This document shows, one piece after another, positions 35,396 to 44,307 of a stretch of DNA of 64,000 nucleotides. Position 1 is the first letter of the stretch; each line of letters begins with the position of its first letter. This stretch comes from JBLMXQ01 sp050257855. GTDB taxonomy: Bacteria > Acidobacteriota > Vicinamibacteria > Vicinamibacterales > CAVVIG01. The stretch is from assembly GCA_050257855.1 (NCBI GenBank), contig JBLMXQ010000133.1:62001-126000 (forward strand). Direction: 5' to 3'. The notes beneath the pieces are model-generated. The model did not search any database, had not been told where the DNA came from, and was given only the letters and a program-made list of their open reading frames with translations. The position numbers and the translations under genes are program-made.

Positions 35396-37122
35396 TCGGC
35401 GACCGCCGTCATGCCGCGCTCCCCGAGCGCGCGCAGCACGTCCGACTTCGTCACGACGCCCTCGAGGGTTCCGGCCGCCGACGTCACGAACAGCAGGTGA
35501 TGGCCCCGCTGGTCCATCAGCAGCCTGAGCACTTCCATCAGATCGCAGTCGGGCGGCACGTGGGGCACCGAGCGATCGGCCAGCGAGCCGGCCGTCGTCT
35601 CGCTCCAGCGGTCGGACGGGAGCCGGGCGAGGGCCTGTGTGGCGAGCACTCCGATGGGATGACGCCCGTCGAACACCGGATAGACCGTGTGCGCGTGGCG
35701 CGATCCGAAGCTGCTGGCGAACTCGCGGAGCGAGGCCGACGCCGGGACCGAGACGACGTTCCGCTGCATCACCTCGCTGACCGGAACGTGGCGGAGGCCG
35801 GCCACCTTGACGGTCTCGTGGAGCCGCTGGTCGCCCGACACCGACGCCTCCCCGGAAACCGCGTAGGCCACTGCGGCGCCGATGAGCGTCGGAATGATGT
35901 AGGCGTGGCCGCCGGTCGCCTCGGCGACGAAGACGACCGCGGTCAGCGGCGTCTTGTAGCAGCCGGCGATGAACGCGGCCATGCCGACCGCGGCGTACAG
36001 GTCCACGACGGGACTGCCGACGACCGATTGCGCGAACGCCACACCGAACGTGCCGCCGGCCAGGAAGATCGGCACGAACATCGCGCTCACGCCGCCCGCG
36101 CCGAGCGAGGCGATCGTCGCGGCCAGCTTGAACACGCCGAACGCCACGAGCTCCACGGTTCCGTGCGCCTTCAGCAGGATGTCCGGGACCGCCTCGTAGT
36201 TGGGGCCAATCGGCACGAGGGGGCCGGGGAAGAGCCGCAGGAACACCAGACCGCACACGCCGGTCAGGGCGCCGCCGACCGCCATCTTGAGCCAGTGCGG
36301 CGCCGACTGGCGGACGGCGAACGAGCGCGCGCGGCGGAACGTGATGGCGAACACCATGGCGACGAGCCCGCAGACGACGCCGAGCAGCGCCGACCAGACG
36401 AGGTCGCGTCCGCTGAAGGTCTCGCCGGCGAGGAAGTTGAACACCGGCTGCGCGCCGAGGAACGACGCCAGCGTCACGTAGGCGACGACCGACGCGATGA
36501 GCGAGGGCAGCAGGGCTTCGTGCGCGAGGTCGTCCTTGTACGGCATCTCGAGCGCGAAGACGAGACCGGTGAGCGGCGCCCGGAACACGGCCGCCATGCC
36601 CGCCGCGGCGCCGCTGATGAGCATGATGCGCCGATCGCGCGGCTCGAGCCGGAAACGCCGCAGGCGCGCCCACAGCCAGGAGCCGAGGGCGCCGCCGCCG
36701 TAGATGCTCGGTCCCTCGAGCGCCGCGCTCCCGCCGAGGCCGACGGTCGCGACCGCCGCCACCAGCTTCGGCACGAACGGCCTCATCTGCACGTGCCCCT
36801 GGTGCTCGTGGTAGGAGCGGATGATCTCCTCGGTCGAGTGCTCGTCCGGGTCCGGCGTCGCGTACTGCATGATGAGCCCGGCGACGACGAACCCGGCCGT
36901 GAGGCCCGGGACGATGACGATCGGATGCGCCAGGTAGTACCGCAGCACGGGCGGCCACATCCAGTAGAGGATCACCTTCGCGATGAGCGTGATGACGAGG
37001 CCGGTGACACCCCCGATGATCGGTGCGACGATCAGCCACTTGTGCAGGTCGCGTGAATAGGTCGCGGAGAGATCTTCGTGGATGAGCGCGGTGTACTTCC
37101 GGAGGCGCTGATGGGCGGACAT
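35386..37122 (-). CDS. ClC-family chloride channel/transporter with CBS pair
   Basis: A 578-residue ClC protein. About ten membrane segments carry ClC signatures: ALEGPSIYGGGALGSWL, which retains the gating glutamate although the usual GREGP is altered, and GVSAMFVPIFLAGGTFG (GxFxP). Residues about 440-575 hold two CBS domains (VMQRNVVSVPASASLREF and LVTSAAG-like end VVTKSDVLRAL) that sense nucleotides in homologues. It probably moves chloride or fluoride/protons. Start ATG was chosen over an upstream TTG 15 bases earlier. A striking AT-rich inverted repeat lies directly upstream. Confidence 0.88.
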   Translation of the reverse strand: MSAHQRLRKYTALIHEDLSATYSRDLHKWLIVAPIIGGVTGLVITLIAKVILYWMWPPVLRYYLAHPIVIVPGLTAGFVVAGLIMQYATPDPDEHSTEEIIRSYHEHQGHVQMRPFVPKLVAAVATVGLGGSAALEGPSIYGGGALGSWLWARLRRFRLEPRDRRIMLISGAAAGMAAVFRAPLTGLVFALEMPYKDDLAHEALLPSLIASVVAYVTLASFLGAQPVFNFLAGETFSGRDLVWSALLGVVCGLVAMVFAITFRRARSFAVRQSAPHWLKMAVGGALTGVCGLVFLRLFPGPLVPIGPNYEAVPDILLKAHGTVELVAFGVFKLAATIASLGAGGVSAMFVPIFLAGGTFGVAFAQSVVGSPVVDLYAAVGMAAFIAGCYKTPLTAVVFVAEATGGHAYIIPTLIGAAVAYAVSGEASVSGDQRLHETVKVAGLRHVPVSEVMQRNVVSVPASASLREFASSFGSRHAHTVYPVFDGRHPIGVLATQALARLPSDRWSETTAGSLADRSVPHVPPDCDLMEVLRLLMDQRGHHLLFVTSAAGTLEGVVTKSDVLRALGERGMTAVADYT

Positions 37123-37135
37123 CTGAACGGACTTC

Positions 37136-37159
37136 AATTATATAGGAGTCCATATAATT
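37136..37159. promoter_or_regulatory. AT-rich inverted repeat upstream of the ClC gene
   Basis: AATTATAT and ATATAATT flank an 8-bp spacer, 14 bp upstream of the ClC start. It stands out in GC-rich DNA and contains TATAAT-like -10 elements on the reverse strand. It could be an operator overlapping the promoter. Confidence 0.4.
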
Positions 37160-37227
37160 CTCCGAAGGACGCCGGGCGTTCGAGGAGGGGAGCGGCGGGC
37201 GCCCCGGTCGGGGCGCCCGACCGGACG

Positions 37228-37638
37228 TCACCTGGCCGATTCGAGGGCCGTGAGCGCGCGGCGGAGCTTGCTGTCGGCCTCCTGCGCGACCGCCTGCAGT
37301 TCGGCGTTCGGACCGACCGTGCCGAGCGCGGCGAGCGGCGCGATGGCCGCGACGACGCTCTTGCCGGCCCCGTCCTCGTAGACCACGACGTTGCAGGGCA
37401 GCAGCAGCCCGATCTCGAGTTCCGCGTGCAGCGCGCGGTCGGCGAGCGGCGGGTTGCACGCGCCGAGGATGACGTATTTCCGGAACGTGCGATCGAGCTT
37501 CGTTTTGAGCGTCTGCTGCACGTCGATGGTCGTCAGGACGCCGAAGCCTTCTGCCTTGAGCGCGTCGGTCGCCCGCTGGAGGGCCGTGTCGAACGGGACC
37601 GAAAGGGAGACGCGCAGTCCGTATTTCGATTCGTGCAT
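37228..37638 (-). CDS. DUF302 domain protein
   Basis: A 136-residue DUF302 protein without signal peptide: GLRVSLSVPFDTALQRATDALKAEGFGVLTTIDVQQTLK, then YVILGACNPPLADRALHAELEIGLLLPCNVVVYED, both typical of the family. The conserved cysteine pair, C61 and C82, is present. Biochemical function of DUF302 is unsettled; members often accompany sulfur, redox or copper genes. GAGGTGAATCC precedes the ATG. The neighbouring genes are stress-related. Confidence 0.85.
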   Translation of the reverse strand: MHESKYGLRVSLSVPFDTALQRATDALKAEGFGVLTTIDVQQTLKTKLDRTFRKYVILGACNPPLADRALHAELEIGLLLPCNVVVYEDGAGKSVVAAIAPLAALGTVGPNAELQAVAQEADSKLRRALTALESAR

Positions 37639-37777
37639 GGATTCACCTCGTCATGATGTCGTCACACCTCAATTGTCGGACGAAACGCGGCGGAGCCGCC
37701 CCGAAATGGTGAGCGGATCGGCACGGCGGCGTGCAGCAGTGCTTCGTTGGCCTCTTCCTGCAAACTGATCCATAATC

Positions 37778-38224
37778 ATGGCGCGCATGCGACGGATTCT
37801 CTTCGCGTCGGATTTCTCGCCGGCTTCACGCCGGGCCTTTGCCACGGCCCTGCGGATGGCGCGCGCGAACCGCGCGAAGCTGAGTGTGCTTCACGTGATC
37901 ACGCCGATTGCCGCGATCCCGACCGACCCGGCCGCGCCCGTGACGCTGTGGCAGGAGATCGAGCGGAGCACGCGCGCGTGGGCGACGGGGCAGGTCAAGC
38001 GGCTGGTTGCGCGCGCCCGGAAGGCCGGTGTCCGGGCCGAAGGGCTCCTGCGCGAGGGCGCGCCGGCCGAGACCGTCGTCCGCACGGCCCGATCCACGCG
38101 GGCCGACCTCATCGTCATCGGCACGCACGGGCGTACCGGGCTGTCGCGGATGTTCGTCGGCAGCGTCGCCGCACGCGTGGTGGCGACCGCGCCGTGTCCT
38201 GTGGTCACAGTCCGCGGCCGGTAG
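37778..38224 (+). CDS. Universal stress protein (single UspA domain)
   Basis: A 148-residue UspA protein: MRRILFASDFSPASRRAFATAL at the start and IGTHGRTGLSRMFVGSVAARVVATAPCPVVTV at the end, giving a complete G2xG9xGS ATP-binding motif. It is a cytoplasmic nucleotide-binding stress protein. It is divergent from the DUF302 gene over 139 bp in which no confident promoter was found; sigma-54-like motifs there have the wrong spacing. Confidence 0.93.
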   Translation: MARMRRILFASDFSPASRRAFATALRMARANRAKLSVLHVITPIAAIPTDPAAPVTLWQEIERSTRAWATGQVKRLVARARKAGVRAEGLLREGAPAETVVRTARSTRADLIVIGTHGRTGLSRMFVGSVAARVVATAPCPVVTVRGR

Positions 38225-38234
38225 GGGCCCGGGT

Positions 38235-38263
38235 TTCGAGCGGCGTCCGATCCCGCCTATAAT
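38235..38263 (+). promoter_or_regulatory. Sigma-70-type promoter of phoD
   Basis: A perfect TATAAT at 38258-38263 with a 17-bp spacer to a weak -35 (TTCGAG, 38235-38240). Start expected near 38270, about 20 nt before the ATG. Confidence 0.5.
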
Positions 38264-38290
38264 CGCCTCGCATTCATCCGCGAGGTCCGC

Positions 38291-39856
38291 ATGTCCCCGA
38301 CGCTCTCGCACTGGTACGAGTTGTACGGACGACACATCAGCCGGCGCGATTTCCTGCGCGTCGGCCGCGACGTGGCTGGCCTGCTCGCGCTGGCATCGCT
38401 GCCGGGGGACGCCGTCGCCGAGGCGCGCGCCACCGCGAACCCGTTCACGCTCGGCGTCGCGTCGGGCGATCCGGTCCCGGACGGCGTGGTGCTGTGGACG
38501 CGGCTCGACGCCGGCGCAATCGGCCATGTCACGGCGACGTCGGTCCAGTGGGAGGTGGCCACGGACGATCGCTTCCGGCGGATCGTGCGCCGCGGATCGA
38601 GGGTTGCGCCGGCTGCGCTCGGATATTCGGTCCACGCAGAGGTCGACCGGCTCGAGCCGGGCCGCGAGTACTGGTACCGCTTCATGACGGGCGGCCAGGT
38701 CAGCGCCGTCGCACGGACCAGGACGGCGCCTCCCGCAGACGCCTCGAATGACCGCGTGAGGTTCGCGTTCATCTCGTGCCAGAACTACGAGCACGGGTAC
38801 TACACGGCGTTCCGCCACCTCGCCGAGGAGCCCGTGGACGCCATCGTCCATCTTGGCGACTACATCTACGAGAAGCGGTTCGCGTCGGCGCCCGCGGTGC
38901 GCGAGCACGAGGCCGGCGAGGTGTTCACGCTCGATCAGTACCGGGCGCGCTATGCGCTGTATCGCGCCGACCCCGATCTGCAGGCGGCCCACTCGGTGTG
39001 TCCGTGGATCGTGACGAACGACGATCACGAGGTCGCCAACAACTGGGCCGGGCCGTTCGCGGAGGACACGTCGGTGCCGCAGGACCAGTTCCTCCTGCGG
39101 CGCGCCGCTGCGTTCCAGGCGTACTACGAGTTCATGCCGCTGCGGCGCACGTCGCTGCCGCACGGGCCGTGGATGCAGATCTACCGCCGGCTGGAGTTCG
39201 GCCGGCTCCTGCGGTTCCACGTGCTCGACACGCGGCAGTTCCGGTCGGACCAGGCGTGCGGCGACGGCAGCAAGCCGCGGTGCGCGGACGTCTTCGACTC
39301 GAAGCGGACGATGATGGGGCCGGAGCAGGAGCGATGGCTGGCCGAGGGGCTGCGCCGGTCGCCGGCGCGGTGGAACGTGCTCGCCAATCAAGTGATGATC
39401 GCGCAGACGAAGAGGCTGGCCAGGGGCGAACCGGTGTTCTCGATGGACAAGTGGGACGGCTACGTGCCGGCGCGGGACCGCCTGATGACGCTGCTCGGCG
39501 ACCCGCGCGTCTCGAACCCGGTCGTCGTCACGGGCGACATCCACACGAACTGGGTCGCGGATCTGAAGATGGACTATGACGACGCGAAATCGGCCGTCGT
39601 CGGCGCGGAGTTCGTGGGGACGTCGATGACGTCCGGCGGCGACGGCACCGACGCGGACACCAGCCGTGTGCAGGCGCTCAACCCGCACGTGAAGTTCTTC
39701 AACGCGCGCCGCGGTTACGTGACCGTCGACGTGACGCCGTCACGGTGCACCAGCACGTATCGCTGCGTCCCGTACGTCAGCCGCCCCGGCGCGCCGATCG
39801 AGACAAGCGGCACGTTCGTGGTCGAGGACGGCCGGCGCGGCGTGCAGGCGGGCTGA
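38291..39856 (+). CDS. phoD: PhoD-type alkaline phosphatase (Tat-exported)
   Basis: A 521-residue PhoD. The N-terminal SRRDFLRVGRDVAG followed by a hydrophobic stretch is a Tat signal (twin Arg at 18-19). The mature part has GVASGDPVPDGVVLWTRL, then metallophosphatase motifs FISCQNYEHGYYTAFRHL, IVHLGDYIYE, TNDDHEVANNWAG and VVTGDIHTNW. PhoD binds iron and calcium and releases phosphate from mono- and diesters outside the cytoplasm. A perfect TATAAT lies about 28 bp upstream. It converges with the NHL gene nine bases away. Confidence 0.93.
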   Translation: MSPTLSHWYELYGRHISRRDFLRVGRDVAGLLALASLPGDAVAEARATANPFTLGVASGDPVPDGVVLWTRLDAGAIGHVTATSVQWEVATDDRFRRIVRRGSRVAPAALGYSVHAEVDRLEPGREYWYRFMTGGQVSAVARTRTAPPADASNDRVRFAFISCQNYEHGYYTAFRHLAEEPVDAIVHLGDYIYEKRFASAPAVREHEAGEVFTLDQYRARYALYRADPDLQAAHSVCPWIVTNDDHEVANNWAGPFAEDTSVPQDQFLLRRAAAFQAYYEFMPLRRTSLPHGPWMQIYRRLEFGRLLRFHVLDTRQFRSDQACGDGSKPRCADVFDSKRTMMGPEQERWLAEGLRRSPARWNVLANQVMIAQTKRLARGEPVFSMDKWDGYVPARDRLMTLLGDPRVSNPVVVTGDIHTNWVADLKMDYDDAKSAVVGAEFVGTSMTSGGDGTDADTSRVQALNPHVKFFNARRGYVTVDVTPSRCTSTYRCVPYVSRPGAPIETSGTFVVEDGRRGVQAG

Positions 39857-39865
39857 GGCTCCTGG

Positions 39866-40954
39866 TCACTTCCTGACGTATTTCTTGACGTCCTTCTGGC
39901 CGACTTCCGCGCCGTAGATGTTGCCTGCCGGATCGACCGCGATGCCCTCGGCGGAACTCGTGCCGGTCGCGTGCGCGACCGGGTCCGGGATGAAATACTT
40001 CACCGAGCCGTCCTTCGCGCTGCCGATGCGAATTCCGCGCTTCCAGCCGTCATGGTTCTTCGACACCGATTCGGATTCCGAGTCGGCCACGTAGATCGTG
40101 TCGTCCCCGGTGATGACGATGCCGCTCGGTCGGCTGAACTGCTTCCATTCGGTGATGTAGTTCCCGTCCTGATCGAAGATCTGAATCCGGTTGTTGCTGC
40201 GGTCCCCGACGAACAGACGTCCTTCCGCGTCGAGTGCGAGCGTGTGCGGCTGATCGAACTCGCCGGGACCCGTGCCGCGCTTGCCCCAGCTCTTGATCAG
40301 CTTGCCGTCCTTCGAGAACTTGAAGATCCGGTCGACCGGCGCGCCGTGCCCCTGCGCGACGAAGATGTTCCCGTCCGGCGCCACGAGGACGGCGTTCGGC
40401 TGGTAGAAGAAGTCCGGCGCCGCGGCGCCGCCCTTCCTGCCGAGCGTCATCAGCAGCTTGCCGTCGGGGCTGAACTTGAAGATCTGGTGACCGCGGGTAG
40501 CGCCGGGCCGTGGAATCACCGGGGCTCCCGGGGCCTGCCCCCTCTGCGGGCGCGGGGCATCGTCCTGGTCGTCGGTCACCCAGACGTTGCCGTCGGGATC
40601 GACGTCGATGCCGTGCGGGAAGACGAAGAGGCCCGCGCCGAAGGCCTTCACGAGCTGGCCTGAGGGATCGAACTTCAGCACGACCGGCAGGTCCGAGTGC
40701 AGGCAGCTGTTCGCGCCGCAGCGCTCGGCGACCCAGATGCTGCGGCCGTCCTTGTCGATTGCGACGGCGCTGGTCGATCCCCACGTGCGGCCGGGCGGCA
40801 TCTGGAGGAAGTTCTCGACCGTCCGGTACGGGTTCGGCAGGTCATTCGTCGGCTTGACGGCGTCGCCCTGTGCCCAGGCCGTCACGCCGATCAAGACGAG
40901 CGCCGCCGCCGTGCGAATGCTCACCGCCCGCAGATCCGCTCGACCTCGTGCCAT
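39866..40954 (-). CDS. Secreted NHL-repeat beta-propeller protein
   Basis: A 362-residue protein with an N-terminal signal segment (about 10-29, ending AWA) and a six-bladed NHL propeller: GIDVDPDGNVWVTD, NAVLVAPDGNIFVAQ, HTLALDAEGRLFVGDRSNNRIQIFD, GIVITGDDTIYVADS, GIAVDPAGNIYGAEV. A proline/glutamine-rich loop sits near residue 135. Such proteins are exported scaffolds or peptidylglycine-lyase-like proteins; catalytic residues cannot be assigned. GGAGGGAG precedes the ATG. TATACT (40979-40984, reverse strand) may be its -10. Confidence 0.82.
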   Translation of the reverse strand: MARGRADLRAVSIRTAAALVLIGVTAWAQGDAVKPTNDLPNPYRTVENFLQMPPGRTWGSTSAVAIDKDGRSIWVAERCGANSCLHSDLPVVLKFDPSGQLVKAFGAGLFVFPHGIDVDPDGNVWVTDDQDDAPRPQRGQAPGAPVIPRPGATRGHQIFKFSPDGKLLMTLGRKGGAAAPDFFYQPNAVLVAPDGNIFVAQGHGAPVDRIFKFSKDGKLIKSWGKRGTGPGEFDQPHTLALDAEGRLFVGDRSNNRIQIFDQDGNYITEWKQFSRPSGIVITGDDTIYVADSESESVSKNHDGWKRGIRIGSAKDGSVKYFIPDPVAHATGTSSAEGIAVDPAGNIYGAEVGQKDVKKYVRK

Positions 40955-41058
40955 CGTGTCTCCCTCCAGGACCCGGGGAGTATATCAACGGCGCCGGAAA
41001 TCCGGCATCGGACTCTCGTCAGTCAGTGCCTGACGGCCCAAGGGCGCGTCCCGTACGG

Positions 41059-41074
41059 TGGCAGGCCGGTTGCA
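41059..41074 (+). promoter_or_regulatory. Candidate sigma-54 promoter of the LolA-like export operon
   Basis: TGGCAG-N5-TTGCA with exact GG/GC spacing and one mismatch to GGCAC. Predicted start near 41085, 15 nt before the ATG. Confidence 0.5.
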
Positions 41075-41099
41075 GCTCAGGTTGACGTCACCCACGGCC

Positions 41100-41849
41100 A
41101 TGAACGCGATCCTTTCGGCGGCCGCCGGCCTGCTCGCCCTCGCTCTCCCGCTGGCCGGCGCTCCGCGGCAGCCGAACGTGGATCGGCTGCTGCAACACCT
41201 CGACGACCTCTACCGGTCCACGAGCAGCATCGCGCGGATGGAGATCCTCGTCACCACGCCGCGGACGACGCGGAGCCTTCGCATGAAGGCGTGGACGAAG
41301 GGCGAGGACCGCGTGCTCGTCGTGATCGAGGCGCCGGCCCGCGAAGCGGGCACGGCAACGCTCCGCGTGGCCGACAACCTGTGGAACTACCTGCCGCGAA
41401 TCGCGCGCACGATCCGCGTGCCGCCGTCCGCGATGCTCGGCTCGTGGATGGGAACCGACTTCACGAACGACGATCTCGTGAAGGAGTCGTCGCTCAGGAA
41501 GGACTTCGACGCCCGGATCGATCGCCGAAGTGATGCGCCGCCCGGCTGGTGGCTCGTCCTCGACGTGAAGCCGGGCGCGGTGGGCCGCTGGAATCGGATC
41601 GATCTGCTCGTCGACGACGAGCAGCTGCCGGTCGAGGAGCGGTTCTTCGATCGCAAGGGGCGTCTCGCGCGCACCATGCGCTTCGACGACGTGCGGGTGC
41701 TCGGCGGGCGGCGCATGCCGGCACGCTTCACGCTGACGCCGGCCGACACCGAGGGCCAGCGCACACAACTGCGGTATCTCGAGGCGCAGTTCGACATCGC
41801 CGTGCCGGAGGACACGTTCAGCCTCTCGAGACTCGAGCAGCACCGATGA
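41100..41849 (+). CDS. LolA-like outer-membrane lipoprotein-sorting protein
   Basis: A 249-residue periplasmic protein with a signal peptide (about 1-21). The rest matches the LolA-like outer-membrane lipoprotein-sorting family: RMKAWTKGEDRVLVVIEAPAREAGTATLRVADNLWNYLPRIARTIRVPPSAMLGSWMGTDFTNDDLV is diagnostic. It likely carries a lipid or lipophilic ligand across the periplasm. The stop overlaps the permease start (ATGA), making it the first gene of a five-gene export operon. Confidence 0.88.
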   Translation: MNAILSAAAGLLALALPLAGAPRQPNVDRLLQHLDDLYRSTSSIARMEILVTTPRTTRSLRMKAWTKGEDRVLVVIEAPAREAGTATLRVADNLWNYLPRIARTIRVPPSAMLGSWMGTDFTNDDLVKESSLRKDFDARIDRRSDAPPGWWLVLDVKPGAVGRWNRIDLLVDDEQLPVEERFFDRKGRLARTMRFDDVRVLGGRRMPARFTLTPADTEGQRTQLRYLEAQFDIAVPEDTFSLSRLEQHR

Positions 41850-43075
41850 ACCGGAGCACGTGGCGCATCGCCTGGCGGAGTCTCTGGCGCAACCGCCGGC
41901 GCACGGCGCTGGCGCTGGCCGCGATCGGGCTCTCGGTCGCCCTGGTCCTGCTCTACGACTCCGTGCTCCGCGCCTACGGCGACTGGATGGTCGAGACGAT
42001 CACGGGGCCGATGCTCGGCCATGTGCAGGTGCATGCGCCGGGCTGGCGCCGCGATCGGTCGATGGACCGGACCATCCGCGGCGTGCCGGACCTGCTCGCG
42101 GCGTTGCGGCGGGATCCCGCGGTGGCAGGCGCGACGGCGCGCGTGTACGCGCCGGCACTCGCCGCGCGATCCGAGGAGGGATTTACGGTCGTCGTGCTGG
42201 GCATCGATCCGCGCCTCGAGACGGGGCCGGCGCGGCTGCTCACCTCCGATGTTCCGCCCATCGAGGGCCGGCGCGTCCTCCTCGGGCGCGCGCTCGCGGA
42301 CCAGATGGGCGTCCACCCGGGCGATACGCTCGCGATCGTCGGGCAGGCGGCGGATGGCTCGACGGCGAACGACCTCTACACGGTCGCCGGTCTCGCCCAG
42401 ACGCCGCTCGATCTGGTGAACCGACAGGGCGTCGTGATGGATCTGGCCGAAGCGCAGGCCCTGTTCGCGATGCCTGGCGAAGCGCACGAGATCGTGGTGC
42501 ATGCCGTGCGTCCGGACGATGCCGCGCGGCTCGCCGCGGCGCTCCGCGGCTGGCCGGCGCTCTCCCATCTCGAAGTCCTCGACTGGCGGACTCTGTCCCC
42601 GGAGATGGTGAGTCTCGTCGAGATCGTGCAGGTGGCGTGGGTGGTCGTGCTCGGTCTCGTGTTCGTGGCTGCCGCGGCCGGCGTCGCCAACACGATGCTG
42701 ATGGCCACTTTCGAACGCACCCGTGAGTTCGGCATGCTTCTCGCCCTCGGCACCGCACCGGCCCGCATCGTCCAGATGATTCTCGCCGAATCGGTCGCCC
42801 TCGGCGCCATCGGCGCGGTGTGCGGAACCGCGGTTGCCGTGGCGCTGGTCGCCGCCGTGCACAGCACCGGCATCGACTATGCGACGCTGACCGGCGGTGG
42901 ACCGTCGGAGCTGTCGTTTGCCGGCCTCCACTGGTCGCTCCGGCTCTACCCGACGCTGGCCGTCGTGGACGTCGCGCGCGCGGCCGCTGCCGTCGTGATC
43001 ACGTCGATAGCCGCCGCGGCGTGGCCCGCGATCCGTGTCGCGCGCCTGCAGCCCGCGGCGGCGCTGAGGGCCTGA
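41846..43075 (+). CDS. ABC transporter permease (FtsX/LolE-like), first
   Basis: A 409-residue permease with the MacB/LolC topology: TM1 at about 20-42, a large periplasmic domain to about 260, then three TMs (about 262-285, 305-335, 370-395). The start RIAWRSLWRNRRRTALALAAIGLSVAL and the end ARLQPAAALRA are typical FtsX-family features. It pairs with the next permease and the ATPase. Starts overlap the upstream stop and its own stop overlaps the next ATG by one base. Confidence 0.9.
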   Translation: MNRSTWRIAWRSLWRNRRRTALALAAIGLSVALVLLYDSVLRAYGDWMVETITGPMLGHVQVHAPGWRRDRSMDRTIRGVPDLLAALRRDPAVAGATARVYAPALAARSEEGFTVVVLGIDPRLETGPARLLTSDVPPIEGRRVLLGRALADQMGVHPGDTLAIVGQAADGSTANDLYTVAGLAQTPLDLVNRQGVVMDLAEAQALFAMPGEAHEIVVHAVRPDDAARLAAALRGWPALSHLEVLDWRTLSPEMVSLVEIVQVAWVVVLGLVFVAAAAGVANTMLMATFERTREFGMLLALGTAPARIVQMILAESVALGAIGAVCGTAVAVALVAAVHSTGIDYATLTGGGPSELSFAGLHWSLRLYPTLAVVDVARAAAAVVITSIAAAAWPAIRVARLQPAAALRA

Positions 43076-44307
43076 TGCCGGTCTCGACGACCTACGCGCT
43101 GCGCAGCATCGGCCGCAACGCCCGGCGGACCGCGCTGTCGGTGGTCGGCATCGGGATCGGGTGCGCGCTCGCGCTGTTGATGGAGAGCATGAACCGGGGC
43201 CGCGACGAGCTCTTCGCGCGCACGGCCGCGTACAGCGGTGTCGGCCACGTCCGCGTGGTCCCGGCCAGGTGGCAGGAGCGGCGGGACCCGAGATTGCGTC
43301 TGGCCGACTGGCGGGCGGACCTGTCCGCCGCCCGCGCGCTGCCCGGCGTATCAGCCGCCACGGTACGGGCGCGAACCCAGGCACTGCTGGCCATGGGGAC
43401 GCACGTCGTGCCGGTGGAGATGACCGGCGTCGAGGCCGCCGCTGAGCCGGCGACGAACCGCTTCGTGCGGCGCGTCGCCTCGGGCCGCTACCTGCGGCCC
43501 GGTGAGCGCGACGCGGTGGTCATCGGCAGGGCGATCGCGGATCGACTCCGCGCCGACGTGGACGACGACGTGCTGGCGACCGCCGTCGGTGCGGGGGGAC
43601 GCTTCGAGAGCATGATGCTCCGCGTTGCCGGCATCGTCGAGACCGGCAGCGAGGAGATCGACGCCGGGCTCTGCCAGGTGTCGGTCGACGACGTGGAACG
43701 CCTTACCGGACTGGCCGGCGGCGGCGAGATCGTGGTGATGCTGACGGACTGGCGCACGCTGCACGCCGCGCGGGACGCCCTGGCCGGACGGCTGCGAACC
43801 GGCGACGTGGTGCTGACGTGGGAGGACATCACGCCCGAGATGAAAGGGCACATCGAGCAGGACAACGCATCCTCGCGGTTCGTCAGCGCCGTCATCCTGC
43901 TGATCGTGCTCCTCGGGGTCGCGAGCGCGCAGCTCGCCGCGGTGCTGGAGCGCCGCAGGGAATTCGCGGTCCTCGCGGCTCTCGGGATGCGGGCCAGCAC
44001 GATGGCGCGGATCGTGCTGCAGGAAGCGGCCACGCTCGGAGTCGCCGGCGCCCTCGTCGGCCTCGCGATCGGAGGCCCGCTCGTCTGGCAGTTCGCGCGC
44101 GTGGGGCTCGACCTTCGACGCTACATGGGAGGGAGCTACACGTTCCAGGGGGTGCTGATCGAGCCGATCATCTACGGCGACATCGGCTCCTGGATCGTGG
44201 TGTACGTGTTCGTGGTGGCGATCGCCGCGACGATGGTCGCCTCGCTGTACCCGGCCTGGTTCGCGGCGCGCACCGAGCCGGCGGCCGCGCTGCGGGTGGC
44301 GCAATGA
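43075..44307 (+). CDS. ABC transporter permease (FtsX/LolE-like), second
   Basis: A 410-residue paralogue of the preceding permease with the same one-plus-three TM layout (ALRSIGRNARRTALSVVGIGIGCALAL at the start, ARTEPAAALRVAQ at the end). The two probably form a heterodimer, as LolC/LolE do. The periplasmic domain is divergent. ATG shares a base with the upstream stop, and the stop overlaps the ATPase start (ATGA). Confidence 0.9.
   Translation: MPVSTTYALRSIGRNARRTALSVVGIGIGCALALLMESMNRGRDELFARTAAYSGVGHVRVVPARWQERRDPRLRLADWRADLSAARALPGVSAATVRARTQALLAMGTHVVPVEMTGVEAAAEPATNRFVRRVASGRYLRPGERDAVVIGRAIADRLRADVDDDVLATAVGAGGRFESMMLRVAGIVETGSEEIDAGLCQVSVDDVERLTGLAGGGEIVVMLTDWRTLHAARDALAGRLRTGDVVLTWEDITPEMKGHIEQDNASSRFVSAVILLIVLLGVASAQLAAVLERRREFAVLAALGMRASTMARIVLQEAATLGVAGALVGLAIGGPLVWQFARVGLDLRRYMGGSYTFQGVLIEPIIYGDIGSWIVVYVFVVAIAATMVASLYPAWFAARTEPAAALRVAQ

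Noticed and set aside
37700..37777. Sigma-54-like motifs before the single-domain Usp gene
   Set aside because: GG and GC elements are 11 or 13 bases apart instead of 12, which RpoN does not tolerate well.
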